Below are positions 18,081 through 27,138 of a DNA stretch of 64,000 bases, one piece after another. Source of the stretch: Hyphomicrobiales bacterium (lineage in GTDB: Bacteria; Pseudomonadota; Alphaproteobacteria; Rhizobiales; Xanthobacteraceae); NCBI GenBank assembly GCA_009377695.1, contig WHTP01000018.1, positions 1-64,000 of the forward strand, given 5' to 3'. The stretch's first letter is position 1. Each line of letters opens with the position of its first letter. A program made the position numbers and the translations under genes. The notes below the pieces were generated by a model. The model ran no database searches. It had not been told where the DNA came from and worked only from the letters and a program-made list of their open reading frames with translations.

Positions 18081-20798
18081 TCACGCCGTTGGATTGGGAC
18101 TCGGCAGCGCCACACTAGGCGCGCGGCGCGGGAAGAGCAGTCGCTGGTAGAACAGCCCGATCCCCATCAGCACCGCGCCGAGTCCGATAAACGAGATCGC
18201 CTGGTAAAAGCCGGTCAGGTCGCGCATGTCGACGAAGAACACCTTGAGCACGGTGAGGATCACGACCGCGGCGGATGCGAGCCGCACCGCCTGTGACTTC
18301 AGCGCGACACCGATCGCGAGTAGCAGCACGCCGAAGATGAGCCAGACCGCCGAATAGGCGTATTGTTCGGCGTCGGTGGTCGGGCCAACCGCCAGCACCG
18401 GGCCATGGAAGGTGCGGCGAACCTGCAGCGACAGATAGGCGAGCGCCAGCGCCACCGCGACCAGCGCAGCAAACTGGCTGTAGGCGGGTGGCCGATGCCC
18501 GCGGGTGACGAGCGCCAGTGTCGCCGCCAGCACCGCGGGCAAGCCGTAGCCGAGCAGAATGAGATTGAAGAAGCCGCCGCCGACATCGTACGGCCAGATC
18601 ATCGGGTTGGCGACGAAGGCTAATCCGAACACGATGGCGGCGAACGCTAGTGCCGCGATGATGAGCGCGCCGGCATTGTGGATGATGCTACCGGTGCGCT
18701 GGCGCAGCCATTCGAGGCCGACGGCGATCGCAAGTCCGACATTCACGTGCAGTGCGATCTCATTGAGGCCGCTCGACGGCCGGAAGATATCGCCACCGCT
18801 CATGTAGTGGCGGACCTCAAGGAAGGCGAGCAGTACACCGAACAGCAACGCGGCCGAATCCGCCATCCGCGCCGGTACATCGTCGGCTCGCCGCCGCAGG
18901 AGATGGCCGCCGAGCCAGAAGGCGGCGGCTGGGATCCCGTAGCCCCACAGCAGCCAGTTGAACACCGGCGTGGTGCCGAGATTGCTCAGTCCGACAATGG
19001 CGGGGTCGTAGGCGATACGCGCCAGCACGCCCGCGACCAGCACGCCGACGAGGATGCGCAGCGCCGGCAACGGACGCTTGTCGGCGATCCAGGCGACGCC
19101 CGGCACCATCAGCGCCAGCGCGACCGTGAGCCAGCCTTTCTCGAGCGCCATGGCGAACGCCAGCGCCAATGCGGCGACGGCGCCGGTCGCGAAGATCGCA
19201 GCCGCGGCGGCACTGCCGGGGCGCGGTTCGCGGCGGCTCAGCGTCTCGGTCGCGATGGCAAGCAGCGCGGCGAGCAGCAATGCAATGCCGGCGAAGGGGA
19301 GTGACTGCTCGAACCGGGTGATGCGATAGTAGAGTGCGATCAGGATCGCGAGCGGCACGAATACAGCCGACGCCGCCCACAGGACAGGCACAAGCGAACG
19401 CGTCGAGCGGCCTTGCGCGAGGAAGCCGGCGCCGCCGAACAGCGCGGCAAGTCCGGCGCCCAACGCGAGGTGCGTTCCGTAGAACACGTGCTGCGGTTCC
19501 GGGATCGCGCCCGCGGTCGGACCGGATGGCAACACCAGGTGCTCGAGATTAGCGTTCACCGAGTATTGCAGGAACATGAGCGCGACCATCACGCCCGCGA
19601 GCGGCACGGCGGCGGCCGCGGCTTCGGTGCGCCATGCAATCGCCACGACTGCTGCCGTGAGCGCGATGAAGACGATGAGCGCCAGTGTTTCATGCCGGCT
19701 CATCAGCACGATCAGCAGCGCACCGAACATGTAGGCAGCGAGCGCGCCCGACGAAATCGGATCGACCTTGCCCGGGGCGGCGTCGGGGCCGAACAGCAGG
19801 TCCGACACGATGAACGTTGCGACCAGGGCAAATCCCGCAACGACGTGGAAGGCATGCGCCCCAACGCCGATCTGGTTCAACAAGGCGAGCCCGGGCAAAG
19901 TCCAGAACAGACCAAATGCGACGGCCGTGACGGCGAGCCATCGCCACATGCGCGCCCGTGCGAGCATGAAAGCAGCCGCGGTCACCACCGCGATGTAGAG
20001 GTAGAGCGCCCAGAAGTTCGGCTTGTCCGTAGTCACGATCAGCGGCGTCACATAGGCGCCGATGAGCCCGAGGCCGGCAAGCGCCGGGCCGTGCAGCAGC
20101 GCGGCCGCCAGAGTCGCCATGGCCACGATCCCGAGCAGGGCGAAGGCGGTGCCCGGACCGATGAACTCGTAGAGCGCGAACGCCGCCCAGATGTCCGCAT
20201 AGGCGACCGCGGTGCCAGCGGCGGTGAGGATGCTCGGGATGTGCGCGGCCGGCAGTCCGCCCACGCCCGAGAGGTTCTCCTTGCGACGCGCCCATTCGCC
20301 GGCCGCGATCAGCGCGAGCGCGAGCAGCCCACCGAGCGCGACGCGCATGCCAGGGCCGAAAAGGCCCTGCTCGATGGAGTAGCGCACCAGGAAGAAGCCG
20401 CCGAGCGCAAGCGCGACGCCGCCAACCCACACCGTCCATTGGGTGCCGAGGCGTTCCTCGAAACCCATGACTGGCTCGGCCGGTTCAGGCGGTGTGGACG
20501 GGGGCGTTGGCGGAGGTGGCGAGGGCGGGACCGATGCGGCAGCGGCGGCCCGACGCTGATGAAGACTTGGCGGGGCGGGCTCGACAGGGACGTCGGCCGG
20601 GGAAGGAGGGGCAGGGTGCCGCCGTGGCGGCTGCGGCGCTTCGGCAGACGCCGGCGCAGCCGGTTGGGCCTTCTGAAAGTCGGCAAAACGTTGTTCGAGG
20701 ACGCGCGCCCGGTCACGCGCCCCCATTGCGATCACGAGCCCGACGATGGCGATGATGGGGAACGACAGTACCAAAAGCACTGCCAAGGCGATTTCCAT
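18081..20798 (-). CDS. DUF2339 multi-pass membrane protein
   Basis: 905 residues. An N-terminal helix (residues 3-25) is followed by a short coiled stretch, a Pro/Ala-rich linker (about residues 45-110) and then more than 20 closely spaced membrane helices, typical of the large DUF2339 proteins. The conserved ERLGTQWTVWVGGVALALGG opens the membrane part. Function is unknown in the family; an inner-membrane role is certain. The C-terminus ends in an arginine-rich tail. It is monocistronic, facing away from a 767 bp gap. Confidence 0.9.
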   Translation of the reverse strand: MEIALAVLLVLSFPIIAIVGLVIAMGARDRARVLEQRFADFQKAQPAAPASAEAPQPPRRHPAPPSPADVPVEPAPPSLHQRRAAAAASVPPSPPPPTPPSTPPEPAEPVMGFEERLGTQWTVWVGGVALALGGFFLVRYSIEQGLFGPGMRVALGGLLALALIAAGEWARRKENLSGVGGLPAAHIPSILTAAGTAVAYADIWAAFALYEFIGPGTAFALLGIVAMATLAAALLHGPALAGLGLIGAYVTPLIVTTDKPNFWALYLYIAVVTAAAFMLARARMWRWLAVTAVAFGLFWTLPGLALLNQIGVGAHAFHVVAGFALVATFIVSDLLFGPDAAPGKVDPISSGALAAYMFGALLIVLMSRHETLALIVFIALTAAVVAIAWRTEAAAAAVPLAGVMVALMFLQYSVNANLEHLVLPSGPTAGAIPEPQHVFYGTHLALGAGLAALFGGAGFLAQGRSTRSLVPVLWAASAVFVPLAILIALYYRITRFEQSLPFAGIALLLAALLAIATETLSRREPRPGSAAAAAIFATGAVAALALAFAMALEKGWLTVALALMVPGVAWIADKRPLPALRILVGVLVAGVLARIAYDPAIVGLSNLGTTPVFNWLLWGYGIPAAAFWLGGHLLRRRADDVPARMADSAALLFGVLLAFLEVRHYMSGGDIFRPSSGLNEIALHVNVGLAIAVGLEWLRQRTGSIIHNAGALIIAALAFAAIVFGLAFVANPMIWPYDVGGGFFNLILLGYGLPAVLAATLALVTRGHRPPAYSQFAALVAVALALAYLSLQVRRTFHGPVLAVGPTTDAEQYAYSAVWLIFGVLLLAIGVALKSQAVRLASAAVVILTVLKVFFVDMRDLTGFYQAISFIGLGAVLMGIGLFYQRLLFPRRAPSVALPSPNPTA

Positions 20799-21565
20799 GA
20801 TGGGCTCCCCAGCCGCCTGCTCGGGCGGATGCTCGTTGGTCGCTTCCAGCAGACGTTGGTTGCAGTGGATTGTGGAGCGGTTCGAAGAGGTTGGATGTAT
20901 TCTTTTTGATGTGACGACAGCTTCATAATTTCAGAGCGAATTGCAACGGACGTGGTCGGCCTCCTTGGACCCGTCCACACAGGGATTCAACAAGTCGATA
21001 CTGGGTATTATGCGGGACAACCGTCGGGTCGCCGCGCCCGTGAGAAGAGGTCGCACAATAATCAAAATCGGACCACATCCGGGACAAACTTATTGAGAAG
21101 CATCAAGTGTCCGCAGGAACCGCGATGCCTTCATGTTTTTGCAGGCGATATTGCGGTGCGGATTGGGAGACGGGGTGGGTAACTAAGTGAGGGTCTGCTG
21201 CGCGTAGAGTGGTGTTGCGTAGGGTAGACCCACTGCACGGGGGTGTAGCATGTGGGCGATGTTGCGACGGCCGAACGGGCCGGTCAACGTGATCCGAATA
21301 TGGACTTCGACATTTCGCGCCGTTGTTGTTTTTGTATCACCGAATTCCGCGCACCAGGATAGGGAGCGCAGATCGATCTGGGCGACTTTCGGTCGCTAAG
21401 TGCAGGCTTTCCATTCGCTGACGGCTTTCGATCGCGGCAACAAGGGCGTTGCCGGCGTGCTTTCACGCGCACCACGATCGTCCTGCCTGCCCGTCGGCGA
21501 TCGTCCGTACATCCGTGACGCAAACTAATGACCACAGTGCCAAGTGAGTTCCGGAGAGTTTGACC
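20799..21565. other. 767 bp intergenic region without a recognisable gene
   Basis: Between divergent DUF2339 and YbjN-like genes. I see no long reading frame with a ribosome site, no clear palindrome of the CTAG family, and no insertion-sequence ends. Local base composition is less GC-rich than the coding neighbours (for example 21050-21110). It could hold the promoters of both genes or decayed sequence. Confidence 0.4.
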
Positions 21566-22072
21566 ATGAGTATGTCCCACGGTGACGAAGCTACAATAGA
21601 TCGCAAGAATCCGCTCGATATTGCAGAGCACATGGCGCGTTCGAACGAGTGGCCATTCGAGCGCACCAACGAGAGTGAGATTACGCTGCTGGTGCGCGGC
21701 AAATGGACCGACTACCAGGTGTCATTCTCCTGGATGACCGGCTTGGAGGCGCTGCACATCGCGTGTGCATTCGACGTCAAGGTGCCGGACCGGTCCCAGG
21801 CTGAGGTGCAGAAGCTGATCGCGCTGATCAATGCGCGGCTCTGGGTTGGGCACTTTGATCTCTGGCCGGACGACGGCATGGTGCTGCATCGCCATTCGCT
21901 TGTGCTGTCGGGCGGCGTGGAAGCATCGAAGAGCCAGTGTGAGGTGCTTCTTTCCAGCGCGCTTGACGCCTGCGAGCGCTACTACCCGGCATTCCAGTTT
22001 GTGGTCTGGGCGGGCGAGGGCGCGCGCGAGGCGATGGAAGCCGCGATGTTCGAGACCGCGGGGCAAGCCTGA
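21566..22072 (+). CDS. YbjN domain-containing protein
   Basis: 168 residues from the ATG at 21566, which has GGAGAG about 8 nt upstream (an in-frame TTG lies 6 bp earlier). The segment from NPLDIAEHMARSNEWPFER through EITLLVRGKWTDYQVSFSW and the repeated alpha/beta pattern match the YbjN sensory-transduction-like fold (PF10722). No enzyme motif is present. YbjN proteins are implicated in stress and motility regulation in enterobacteria, but their biochemistry is not established. It converges on nadQ with only 19 bp between. Confidence 0.82.
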   Translation: MSMSHGDEATIDRKNPLDIAEHMARSNEWPFERTNESEITLLVRGKWTDYQVSFSWMTGLEALHIACAFDVKVPDRSQAEVQKLIALINARLWVGHFDLWPDDGMVLHRHSLVLSGGVEASKSQCEVLLSSALDACERYYPAFQFVVWAGEGAREAMEAAMFETAGQA

Positions 22073-22091
22073 TCTTCTCGGACAGTCCCTC

Positions 22092-23105
22092 TTAACCGCG
22101 GCCGCCGAGGCGCAATCCTGCGGCCGGACGTTCCGCCAAGACGTCGCGGCGGAACCGGAACAGTGCCGCCGGCCGTCCGCCGGTCGCCGTCGACATCTCG
22201 CCGGTCGCCTCGACCAGCGCCGCCGTCTCCACCAGCCGGCGGAAGTTCTGCTTGTGCAGGCGCCGCCCGGAAATCGCTTCGACCGTGCGCTGCAGCTCCG
22301 TCAGCGTGAATTCCCGCGACATCAACTCGAACACCACCGGCCGGTATTTGAGCTTGGCCCGCAGCCGTGCGATCGCGGTCGCGAGGATGCGGCGATGGTC
22401 GAAACGCATTGGCTCGCCTAACGCCGGCAGCGTCTTTCGCGCCAGCGCGGCTTCGCGCCCATCGCGCCGCGCTTCTTCGATCAGCCCGGCCTCGTAAAGC
22501 AGTTCATAGCGGTCGAGCACGCGCTCTTCGTCCCACGGACTGCCGCTGGTGCCGAAGGTGAAGCGCAGTCGCTCGCGCCGTCCGAGCGCATGCGTCGCCT
22601 CCGGGCCGCCGCGGTTGGCCCACTCGTTGAGCAGCGGCAAGATGCTCCTATCGAGGATTGCCGGGCGTGCCTCGCGCCAGTCCTCCCACGGGAAGAAGCG
22701 ATACCACGGCTGGAAGCCCGCGCCGGGAACGCGCAACGCATTATCGGACGTGCGAGTGAGCGCGAGATAGCCGACCGAGACCATGTGTGCGCCGGTGTCG
22801 CCAGGGCGGGCGTGGCGGCCGCGGTCGCCGAAGGTGTAGAGCTGCTCCACATAGCCGACGGTCAGTCCGGTCTGCGCTTCGACCCAGGCGCGCAGCCCGA
22901 TTTCGAAGGTACGATGTGAAAGCGGGTCGAACGGACCGAATGGTAGGCCCGTACGCTCCGCGTCCGGCGTGCCACCGGCTTCGCCAGCAGCCAGGATCGC
23001 AGGCTCCTCCGCCTCGACGGTCACGATTGCGGCGGTAAGGCCGATCTCGATGGGGGTCAGGGGAGACTCGGAAAGCGGGCGATCAGGCATGGAACGATCA
23101 GACAC
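22092..23105 (-). CDS. nadQ: NrtR-family transcriptional regulator of NAD metabolism (NadQ)
   Basis: 337 residues. The N-terminal two thirds is a Nudix-like fold without an intact Nudix box, so it would bind a nucleotide rather than cleave it. The C-terminal winged helix is typical of NrtR/NadQ proteins: FDHRRILATAIARLRAKL, FTLTELQRTVEAISGRR, and NFRRLVETAALVEATGE. NadQ (COG4111) is known to control nad genes in alphaproteobacteria. The likely target is the palindrome before nadA at 13411-13435. Start is GTG at 23105 or ATG at 23090; neither has a strong ribosome site. Confidence 0.85.
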   Translation of the reverse strand: MSDRSMPDRPLSESPLTPIEIGLTAAIVTVEAEEPAILAAGEAGGTPDAERTGLPFGPFDPLSHRTFEIGLRAWVEAQTGLTVGYVEQLYTFGDRGRHARPGDTGAHMVSVGYLALTRTSDNALRVPGAGFQPWYRFFPWEDWREARPAILDRSILPLLNEWANRGGPEATHALGRRERLRFTFGTSGSPWDEERVLDRYELLYEAGLIEEARRDGREAALARKTLPALGEPMRFDHRRILATAIARLRAKLKYRPVVFELMSREFTLTELQRTVEAISGRRLHKQNFRRLVETAALVEATGEMSTATGGRPAALFRFRRDVLAERPAAGLRLGGRG

Positions 23106-23110
23106 GACAT

Positions 23111-23166
23111 GGGACGATCAGGCACGGAGCGATCATAGCAAACATGATCGCTCCCCGTGATCGTCC
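23111..23166. terminator. Long hairpin between the TctC gene and nadQ
   Basis: Inner arms GGAGCGATCAT / ATGATCGCTCC pair perfectly around a 7 nt loop, and outer arms GGGACGATCA / TGATCGTCCC extend the stem. No T-run follows, so it may be a factor-dependent stop after the TctC gene or a regulatory structure in the nadQ leader. The CGATCA motif recurs about every 20 bp into the nadQ start, forming short direct repeats. Confidence 0.5.
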
Positions 23167-23173
23167 CAACAGC

Positions 23174-24190
23174 CTACTCGTAGATCGCCCGCGCCTTCTT
23201 CAATACCTCGGGCGCGGCGCCCGACATCTTGGTGACGATAGCTTCCACCTTTTCGCCGGGGAGCGGCCGGACCGGATGGCCGAGCTTCTCCATCTCGGCG
23301 AGGAAGGCGGGATCCTTCATGGTGGCCATGAACGCCTTGCGCACCATCGCGACCCGATCGGCGGGGACTTGCTTCGACATGATAAATGGCCGGCCGATCT
23401 CATCGCCGCCGCTGAGCACGTCAAGGAGCGCTCGCTGCTCGTCGCTTTTCGCGAAGGTGCCGATGTAGACGGCACTCTCTGGAATTTCATCATCCCTGGT
23501 TTCGGAGAACCGCACGAACGGATGGATCTTCTTCTGCTTCACCCATGCGATCGGGATGGATGAATAGGAGCCGCAGTCGCCATCAAGTTCGCCGCGTTCG
23601 ACCGCGAGGCGCTGCTCGGCGCTTCCCGGGAAGCCGAGGATCTGCCGCACCGGTGCGTTGAATACGATGCGAAGCGTCGCGCCGTTGATGTAGTTGCCGG
23701 AGCCCTTGGCGGTCGAGCCGAGGATGAACTCCTTGCGCTTCATCATCTCGTCCCAGGTTTTCACGCCCTTCGGCCCGAAGCCGTAGCAGACCCGGTAATC
23801 GGCGGTGACGACGCCGACCCAGGCAACCTTGCGGAAGTCGACCTTGACCGTTTCCGGCTGCACGATTGATTGCGTCACCAGGCCGGGATTGAACGTGACG
23901 ATGGTGGTGCCGTCGCGCGGCAGTGTGGCCTCGAGATTGCGCACTGCCGAGAGTGAGCCGGCGCCGGGCGCGTTCTGCACGACCACATTCGGATTGCCGG
24001 GGATATGCCGGCCGATGTGGCGCGCGACCGCGCGTGCGTTGATGTCGTAACCGCCGCCAGGTGAGAAGCCCACGACGATGGTCACGGTCTTGCCCTTGTA
24101 GAAATCCGCCTGCGCATGCGCCGGCGAAACGGGAGCGGCCGACACGGCAAGCGCGCATGCGGCGGACAGGCAGAAGCGAACATGAGCCAA
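23174..24190 (-). CDS. TctC/Bug-family tricarboxylate transporter receptor
   Basis: 338 residues with a Sec signal peptide (cleavage after PAHAQ, about residue 27). The mature start DFYKGKTVTIVVGFSPGGGYD and the HIPGNPNVVVQNAPGAGSL segment place it with the receptor at 41470-42522, a sub-branch that differs from the two near 2-4 kb. It should bind a small organic acid in the periplasm. No permease gene is adjacent. It precedes nadQ on the same strand, but a strong hairpin separates the two. Confidence 0.9.
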   Translation of the reverse strand: MAHVRFCLSAACALAVSAAPVSPAHAQADFYKGKTVTIVVGFSPGGGYDINARAVARHIGRHIPGNPNVVVQNAPGAGSLSAVRNLEATLPRDGTTIVTFNPGLVTQSIVQPETVKVDFRKVAWVGVVTADYRVCYGFGPKGVKTWDEMMKRKEFILGSTAKGSGNYINGATLRIVFNAPVRQILGFPGSAEQRLAVERGELDGDCGSYSSIPIAWVKQKKIHPFVRFSETRDDEIPESAVYIGTFAKSDEQRALLDVLSGGDEIGRPFIMSKQVPADRVAMVRKAFMATMKDPAFLAEMEKLGHPVRPLPGEKVEAIVTKMSGAAPEVLKKARAIYE

Positions 24191-24382
24191 GGCGACGTCT
24201 CCCTCTCGGCCGCTGATGGCGGCTCCCTGTAGGCCGCCGATGGCGGCGTGTTTATTTGCGGACGGCGCGCCTAAGAGCCAATAGCCGTCCGTCGCATGGG
24301 AAAACTAGAGGGCTCCATCCGGGGGAACAAGGGGGCGCATTGGCGCGGGGGGCGCGCGGGGTGACCGCCCGATCAAGGCGAC

Positions 24383-24889
24383 TTATTCGAGTTCGAGCTG
24401 AAACGGCGCGGCCTCGTAGGCCGAGGCCCCGAGCCCGATGGCTTCGATCGCATCGACCATGCGGCCGTGGCGGCCGAGCAGGTCGTCGGCGATCGACACG
24501 ATGCGGCGGTTGGGCGAGGCGGTGTGGGAGCGCTGCCGCAGCGCCTGCGCGATCCGCAACTCGGCGCGTGCGGGATTGAGCGCGCAGGCGGTCACGAATG
24601 CAGCGGCGGTCGAACGGCTGATGCCGGCATAGCAGTGCACGACCAGCGGCGTCGCCCGGTCCCAGCCATGCGCGAACTTGATCAGCTTCGCGACATGCTC
24701 CTCGCACGGCGCGACGTAGCCGTCGACGGGCCCGGGGATGTCGTCCATGCCAAGCACCAGGTGCTTGTCGGCTGCAACGCATTCGGGACGCGTCACCAGG
24801 TGGACGTCGCGCAGCAACGTCACGACGTGACGAGCGCCGGCGTCCTCGACGGTACGGTGCAGGCGTGAAAGTGAACAGACATGAATCAT
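24383..24889 (-). CDS. Predicted protein tyrosine phosphatase (COG5350 type)
   Basis: 168 residues. The phosphatase loop is His85-Cys86-Tyr-Ala-Gly-Ile-Ser-Arg92-Ser93, the HCxxGxxRS signature with catalytic Cys86 and Arg92. Asp49/Asp50 in LGMDDIPGP could be the general acid. There is no signal peptide, so it acts in the cytoplasm. Likely targets are tyrosine-phosphorylated proteins or other phosphoesters; none can be named. It lies 39 bp downstream of the HD-domain gene and may be co-transcribed with the tag-ygfZ group. Confidence 0.87.
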   Translation of the reverse strand: MIHVCSLSRLHRTVEDAGARHVVTLLRDVHLVTRPECVAADKHLVLGMDDIPGPVDGYVAPCEEHVAKLIKFAHGWDRATPLVVHCYAGISRSTAAAFVTACALNPARAELRIAQALRQRSHTASPNRRIVSIADDLLGRHGRMVDAIEAIGLGASAYEAAPFQLELE

Positions 24890-24928
24890 GGCAGCCTTAA
24901 TATAGGCAGGAACTGTGTCGCGAAAGCG

Positions 24929-25594
24929 TCAAGCGCGAAACAGTCGTGTAAAGCGTTCCAGATAGCGCGCCTCGGCGGTTTCGGCGGGCCACGGCGTCAG
25001 GTAGTCGCGCAGCGTTGCGGCCGACAGCGCCGGCGGTTTGCCGAAAAATCGCCCCGCTTCCGCCGCGGTGAAACCCGCGAGCTTCGTTGCTTCGAGATAG
25101 GCGGCGGCCTGATCGCAGGCCTTGATCAGAGCGGTCAGCTCGGCGGACGGCGCTGCCGTCAGGCCGAAGCGGATGTGGATGGCGGCAAGGAGCCGCGCCT
25201 CGACGCTCTTATAGTTGTCGCCGATCACCGCCTTGAACGGCGAGATCATGTCGCCGATCACGTATTCCGGGGCGTCGTGCAGCAGCACCGCGAGGCGGCC
25301 CTGGCGATCGAGCCGCGGGTTCTGGCGCGCGATCGTCTCGACCAGCAGGCAATGCTGCCCCACCGAGAAGATGTGCGCGCCGATGGTCTGGCCGTTCCAA
25401 CGGGCAACCCGCGCCAACCCGTGTGCGATGTCCTCCATCTCGACGTCGAGCGGCGACGGATCGAGCAGGTCGAGCCTGCGCCCCGACAGCATGCGCTGCC
25501 ACGCGCGCGGCTTGGCGCTTAGCCTGGCGCCCGGCTTGGCGCTTTGACGTTTTGTTATTTGCAGCGACGCTTTCACTTGCCGAGCTTCTGGCAC
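24929..25594 (-). CDS. HD-domain hydrolase (YfbR/5'-nucleotidase-like)
   Basis: Up to 221 residues; the true start may be the ATG at 25492 (MLSGRRLDLLDP), because the preceding 34 residues are low-complexity and overlap tag by 22 bp. The metal-binding residues are His74 in GAHIFSVGQH, His106-Asp107 in LLHDAPEYVIGD and a later Asp in KACDQAAAY. The family cleaves nucleoside monophosphates or related phosphates in the cytoplasm. It appears to be part of an operon with ygfZ and tag upstream. Confidence 0.85.
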   Translation of the reverse strand: MPEARQVKASLQITKRQSAKPGARLSAKPRAWQRMLSGRRLDLLDPSPLDVEMEDIAHGLARVARWNGQTIGAHIFSVGQHCLLVETIARQNPRLDRQGRLAVLLHDAPEYVIGDMISPFKAVIGDNYKSVEARLLAAIHIRFGLTAAPSAELTALIKACDQAAAYLEATKLAGFTAAEAGRFFGKPPALSAATLRDYLTPWPAETAEARYLERFTRLFRA

Positions 25595-26178
25595 GCCGCG
25601 TGGCGGTGGCAGGTGACAAGATGGTCGTTGACCATGCCGACCGCCTGCATGAAGGCGTAGACGATGGTCGGTCCGCAGAACTTGAAGCCGCGCGCCGCGA
25701 GGTCCTTCGAGATCGCACGCGACACCGGCGTCTCGGCCGGCACCTGCTTGACGGTGCGGAACGTATTGACCTTCGGCTTACCGTCGCAGAAGTCCCAGAG
25801 CAGTTGCGAGAAGCCGGGGCCCTTTTCCATAATGTCGAGCCACGCCCGCGCGGAGCGGATGGTACCTTCGATCTTCATGCGGTTGCGCACGATGCCGGCG
25901 TCCTGCATCAGGCGCTCGACTTTCTTTGGCGTGTAGCGCGCAATCTTCTCCGGCGCGAAGTTGTCGAACGCCTTTCGGAAGTTCTCGCGCTTGCGCAGGA
26001 TCGTGATCCAGGACAGTCCCGCCTGGAAGCCGTCCAGGATCAGCTTCTCGAAGAGCGCGCGATCATCGAATTCGGGCACGCCCCATTCGCCATCGTGATA
26101 GGCGATGTAGAGCGGATCGTCCTTCGGCCACGGGCAGCGCACGAGGCCGTCGGCATGCTGGGGAGACGTCGTCGTCAT
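25573..26178 (-). CDS. tag: DNA-3-methyladenine glycosylase I
   Basis: 201 residues from the ATG at 26178, which overlaps the ygfZ stop as ATGA; an upstream in-frame ATG at 26205 lies inside ygfZ and is less likely. It removes 3-methyladenine from DNA. The family core is RCPWPKDDPLYIAYHDGEWG, the EKLILDGFQAGLSWITILRKRE helix with the catalytic-site Glu/Trp, and a C-terminal zinc site using CPW, HDGEWG and HLVTCHRH residues. Base-excision repair role in the cytoplasm. Confidence 0.95.
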   Translation of the reverse strand: MTTTSPQHADGLVRCPWPKDDPLYIAYHDGEWGVPEFDDRALFEKLILDGFQAGLSWITILRKRENFRKAFDNFAPEKIARYTPKKVERLMQDAGIVRNRMKIEGTIRSARAWLDIMEKGPGFSQLLWDFCDGKPKVNTFRTVKQVPAETPVSRAISKDLAARGFKFCGPTIVYAFMQAVGMVNDHLVTCHRHAACQKLGK

Positions 26179-27065
26179 TCGGCAGCTTTCGCTTCCCCGG
26201 GCCATTGGAACCGCGCCCAGTCGGGCTTCACCGGACGGATCGTAATGCCGCCGGCGATCATCGGGGTCTCGCTCGCCATGGCGTCGGCGACGCGGTCGAG
26301 ACGCAGCGTCGCGAGCCCGCGTCCGACGGCGCTCGAGCCCGAGCCCATCATGCCGAGGGTTGAGTTACCCGCGGTCACCGCGACGCCCGCTTCCGGCGGC
26401 GGCCCGTCAAAGGCGACCGGTACCACGCGGGTGCGTGCGGTGCCGCGATGCTCCATGCGGGACACGACCTCCTGGCCGACGAAGCAGCCCTTTTCGAAAT
26501 CGACGCCGCCGAGCTGGTCCATGTCCGCTTCGTGCGGGAACGCGTCATTGTAGATGAAGTCCAGACCGCCGCGCGGCACGCCGAGCGCGATGCGATGCGC
26601 CTCGTAGCCGGCGGCGTCGACAAGGGTTGCCCCAAGCTCCGATGCAGCCTTCGCCGCGATGTGGGTCGATATCATGCAACGCAGGCCAAGTGCGGAGAGG
26701 CGAGGGTCCGCATAGCTCAGACCGGGTCCGCTGGTACTGGCGCCGTCCCACATTGCGAGCACGCCGAGCGTTTCGGACAAGTCCTCGACGATCACCTTCG
26801 CGCGCAGCTTGTAGAAGTTGAGGCGCTGCACCAGCGTCGGGACGAGCGCGCGCGGGCAGTCGAGGAAGAAGTGATCGTCTTCCTCCGCCTTCACGACGAT
26901 GAAGTCGGCGATGATCTTGCCCTGCGGCATCAGCAGTGCCGCATAACGGGCCTGCCTCACCGTCACCTCGTCGACGTCGGCGGTGATCAGGCCGTCGAGG
27001 AACTTCAACGCGTCGGCGCCGGCGACTTTCACCACGCCGCGGTCGGGGAGAATCGCTGCCTTCAT
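26175..27065 (-). CDS. ygfZ: Folate-binding YgfZ-like protein (iron-sulfur cluster repair/GcvT-like)
   Basis: 296 residues from ATG 27065 (MKAAILPDRGVV); an upstream ATG would add 14 residues. The diagnostic KGCFVGQE motif, a form of KGCYxGQE, is followed by VVSRMEHRGTARTR. YgfZ binds tetrahydrofolate and helps maintain Fe-S proteins such as MiaB. It is divergent from dihydroorotase with 73 bp between starts, and its stop overlaps the tag start, so the genes are translationally coupled. Confidence 0.9.
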   Translation of the reverse strand: MKAAILPDRGVVKVAGADALKFLDGLITADVDEVTVRQARYAALLMPQGKIIADFIVVKAEEDDHFFLDCPRALVPTLVQRLNFYKLRAKVIVEDLSETLGVLAMWDGASTSGPGLSYADPRLSALGLRCMISTHIAAKAASELGATLVDAAGYEAHRIALGVPRGGLDFIYNDAFPHEADMDQLGGVDFEKGCFVGQEVVSRMEHRGTARTRVVPVAFDGPPPEAGVAVTAGNSTLGMMGSGSSAVGRGLATLRLDRVADAMASETPMIAGGITIRPVKPDWARFQWPGEAKAAE

Positions 27066-27138
27066 GAGCGGTACTTGCCAGATGCTGCGACTGAACGTAA
27101 GGCCCACAGCAGAACCTCACAAGAGCGTGACATTGGAA

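Noticed and set aside
18081-18118. CGCCACACTAG inside the end of the DUF2339 gene, resembling the edge of hairpin B
   Set aside because: Only 11 bases match well and the following sequence is similar but weak; there is no second arm. It may be a worn remnant, but chance cannot be excluded.
20799-21565. Insertion-sequence remnant in the long gap before the YbjN-like gene
   Set aside because: No terminal repeats or transposase-like frame could be identified.
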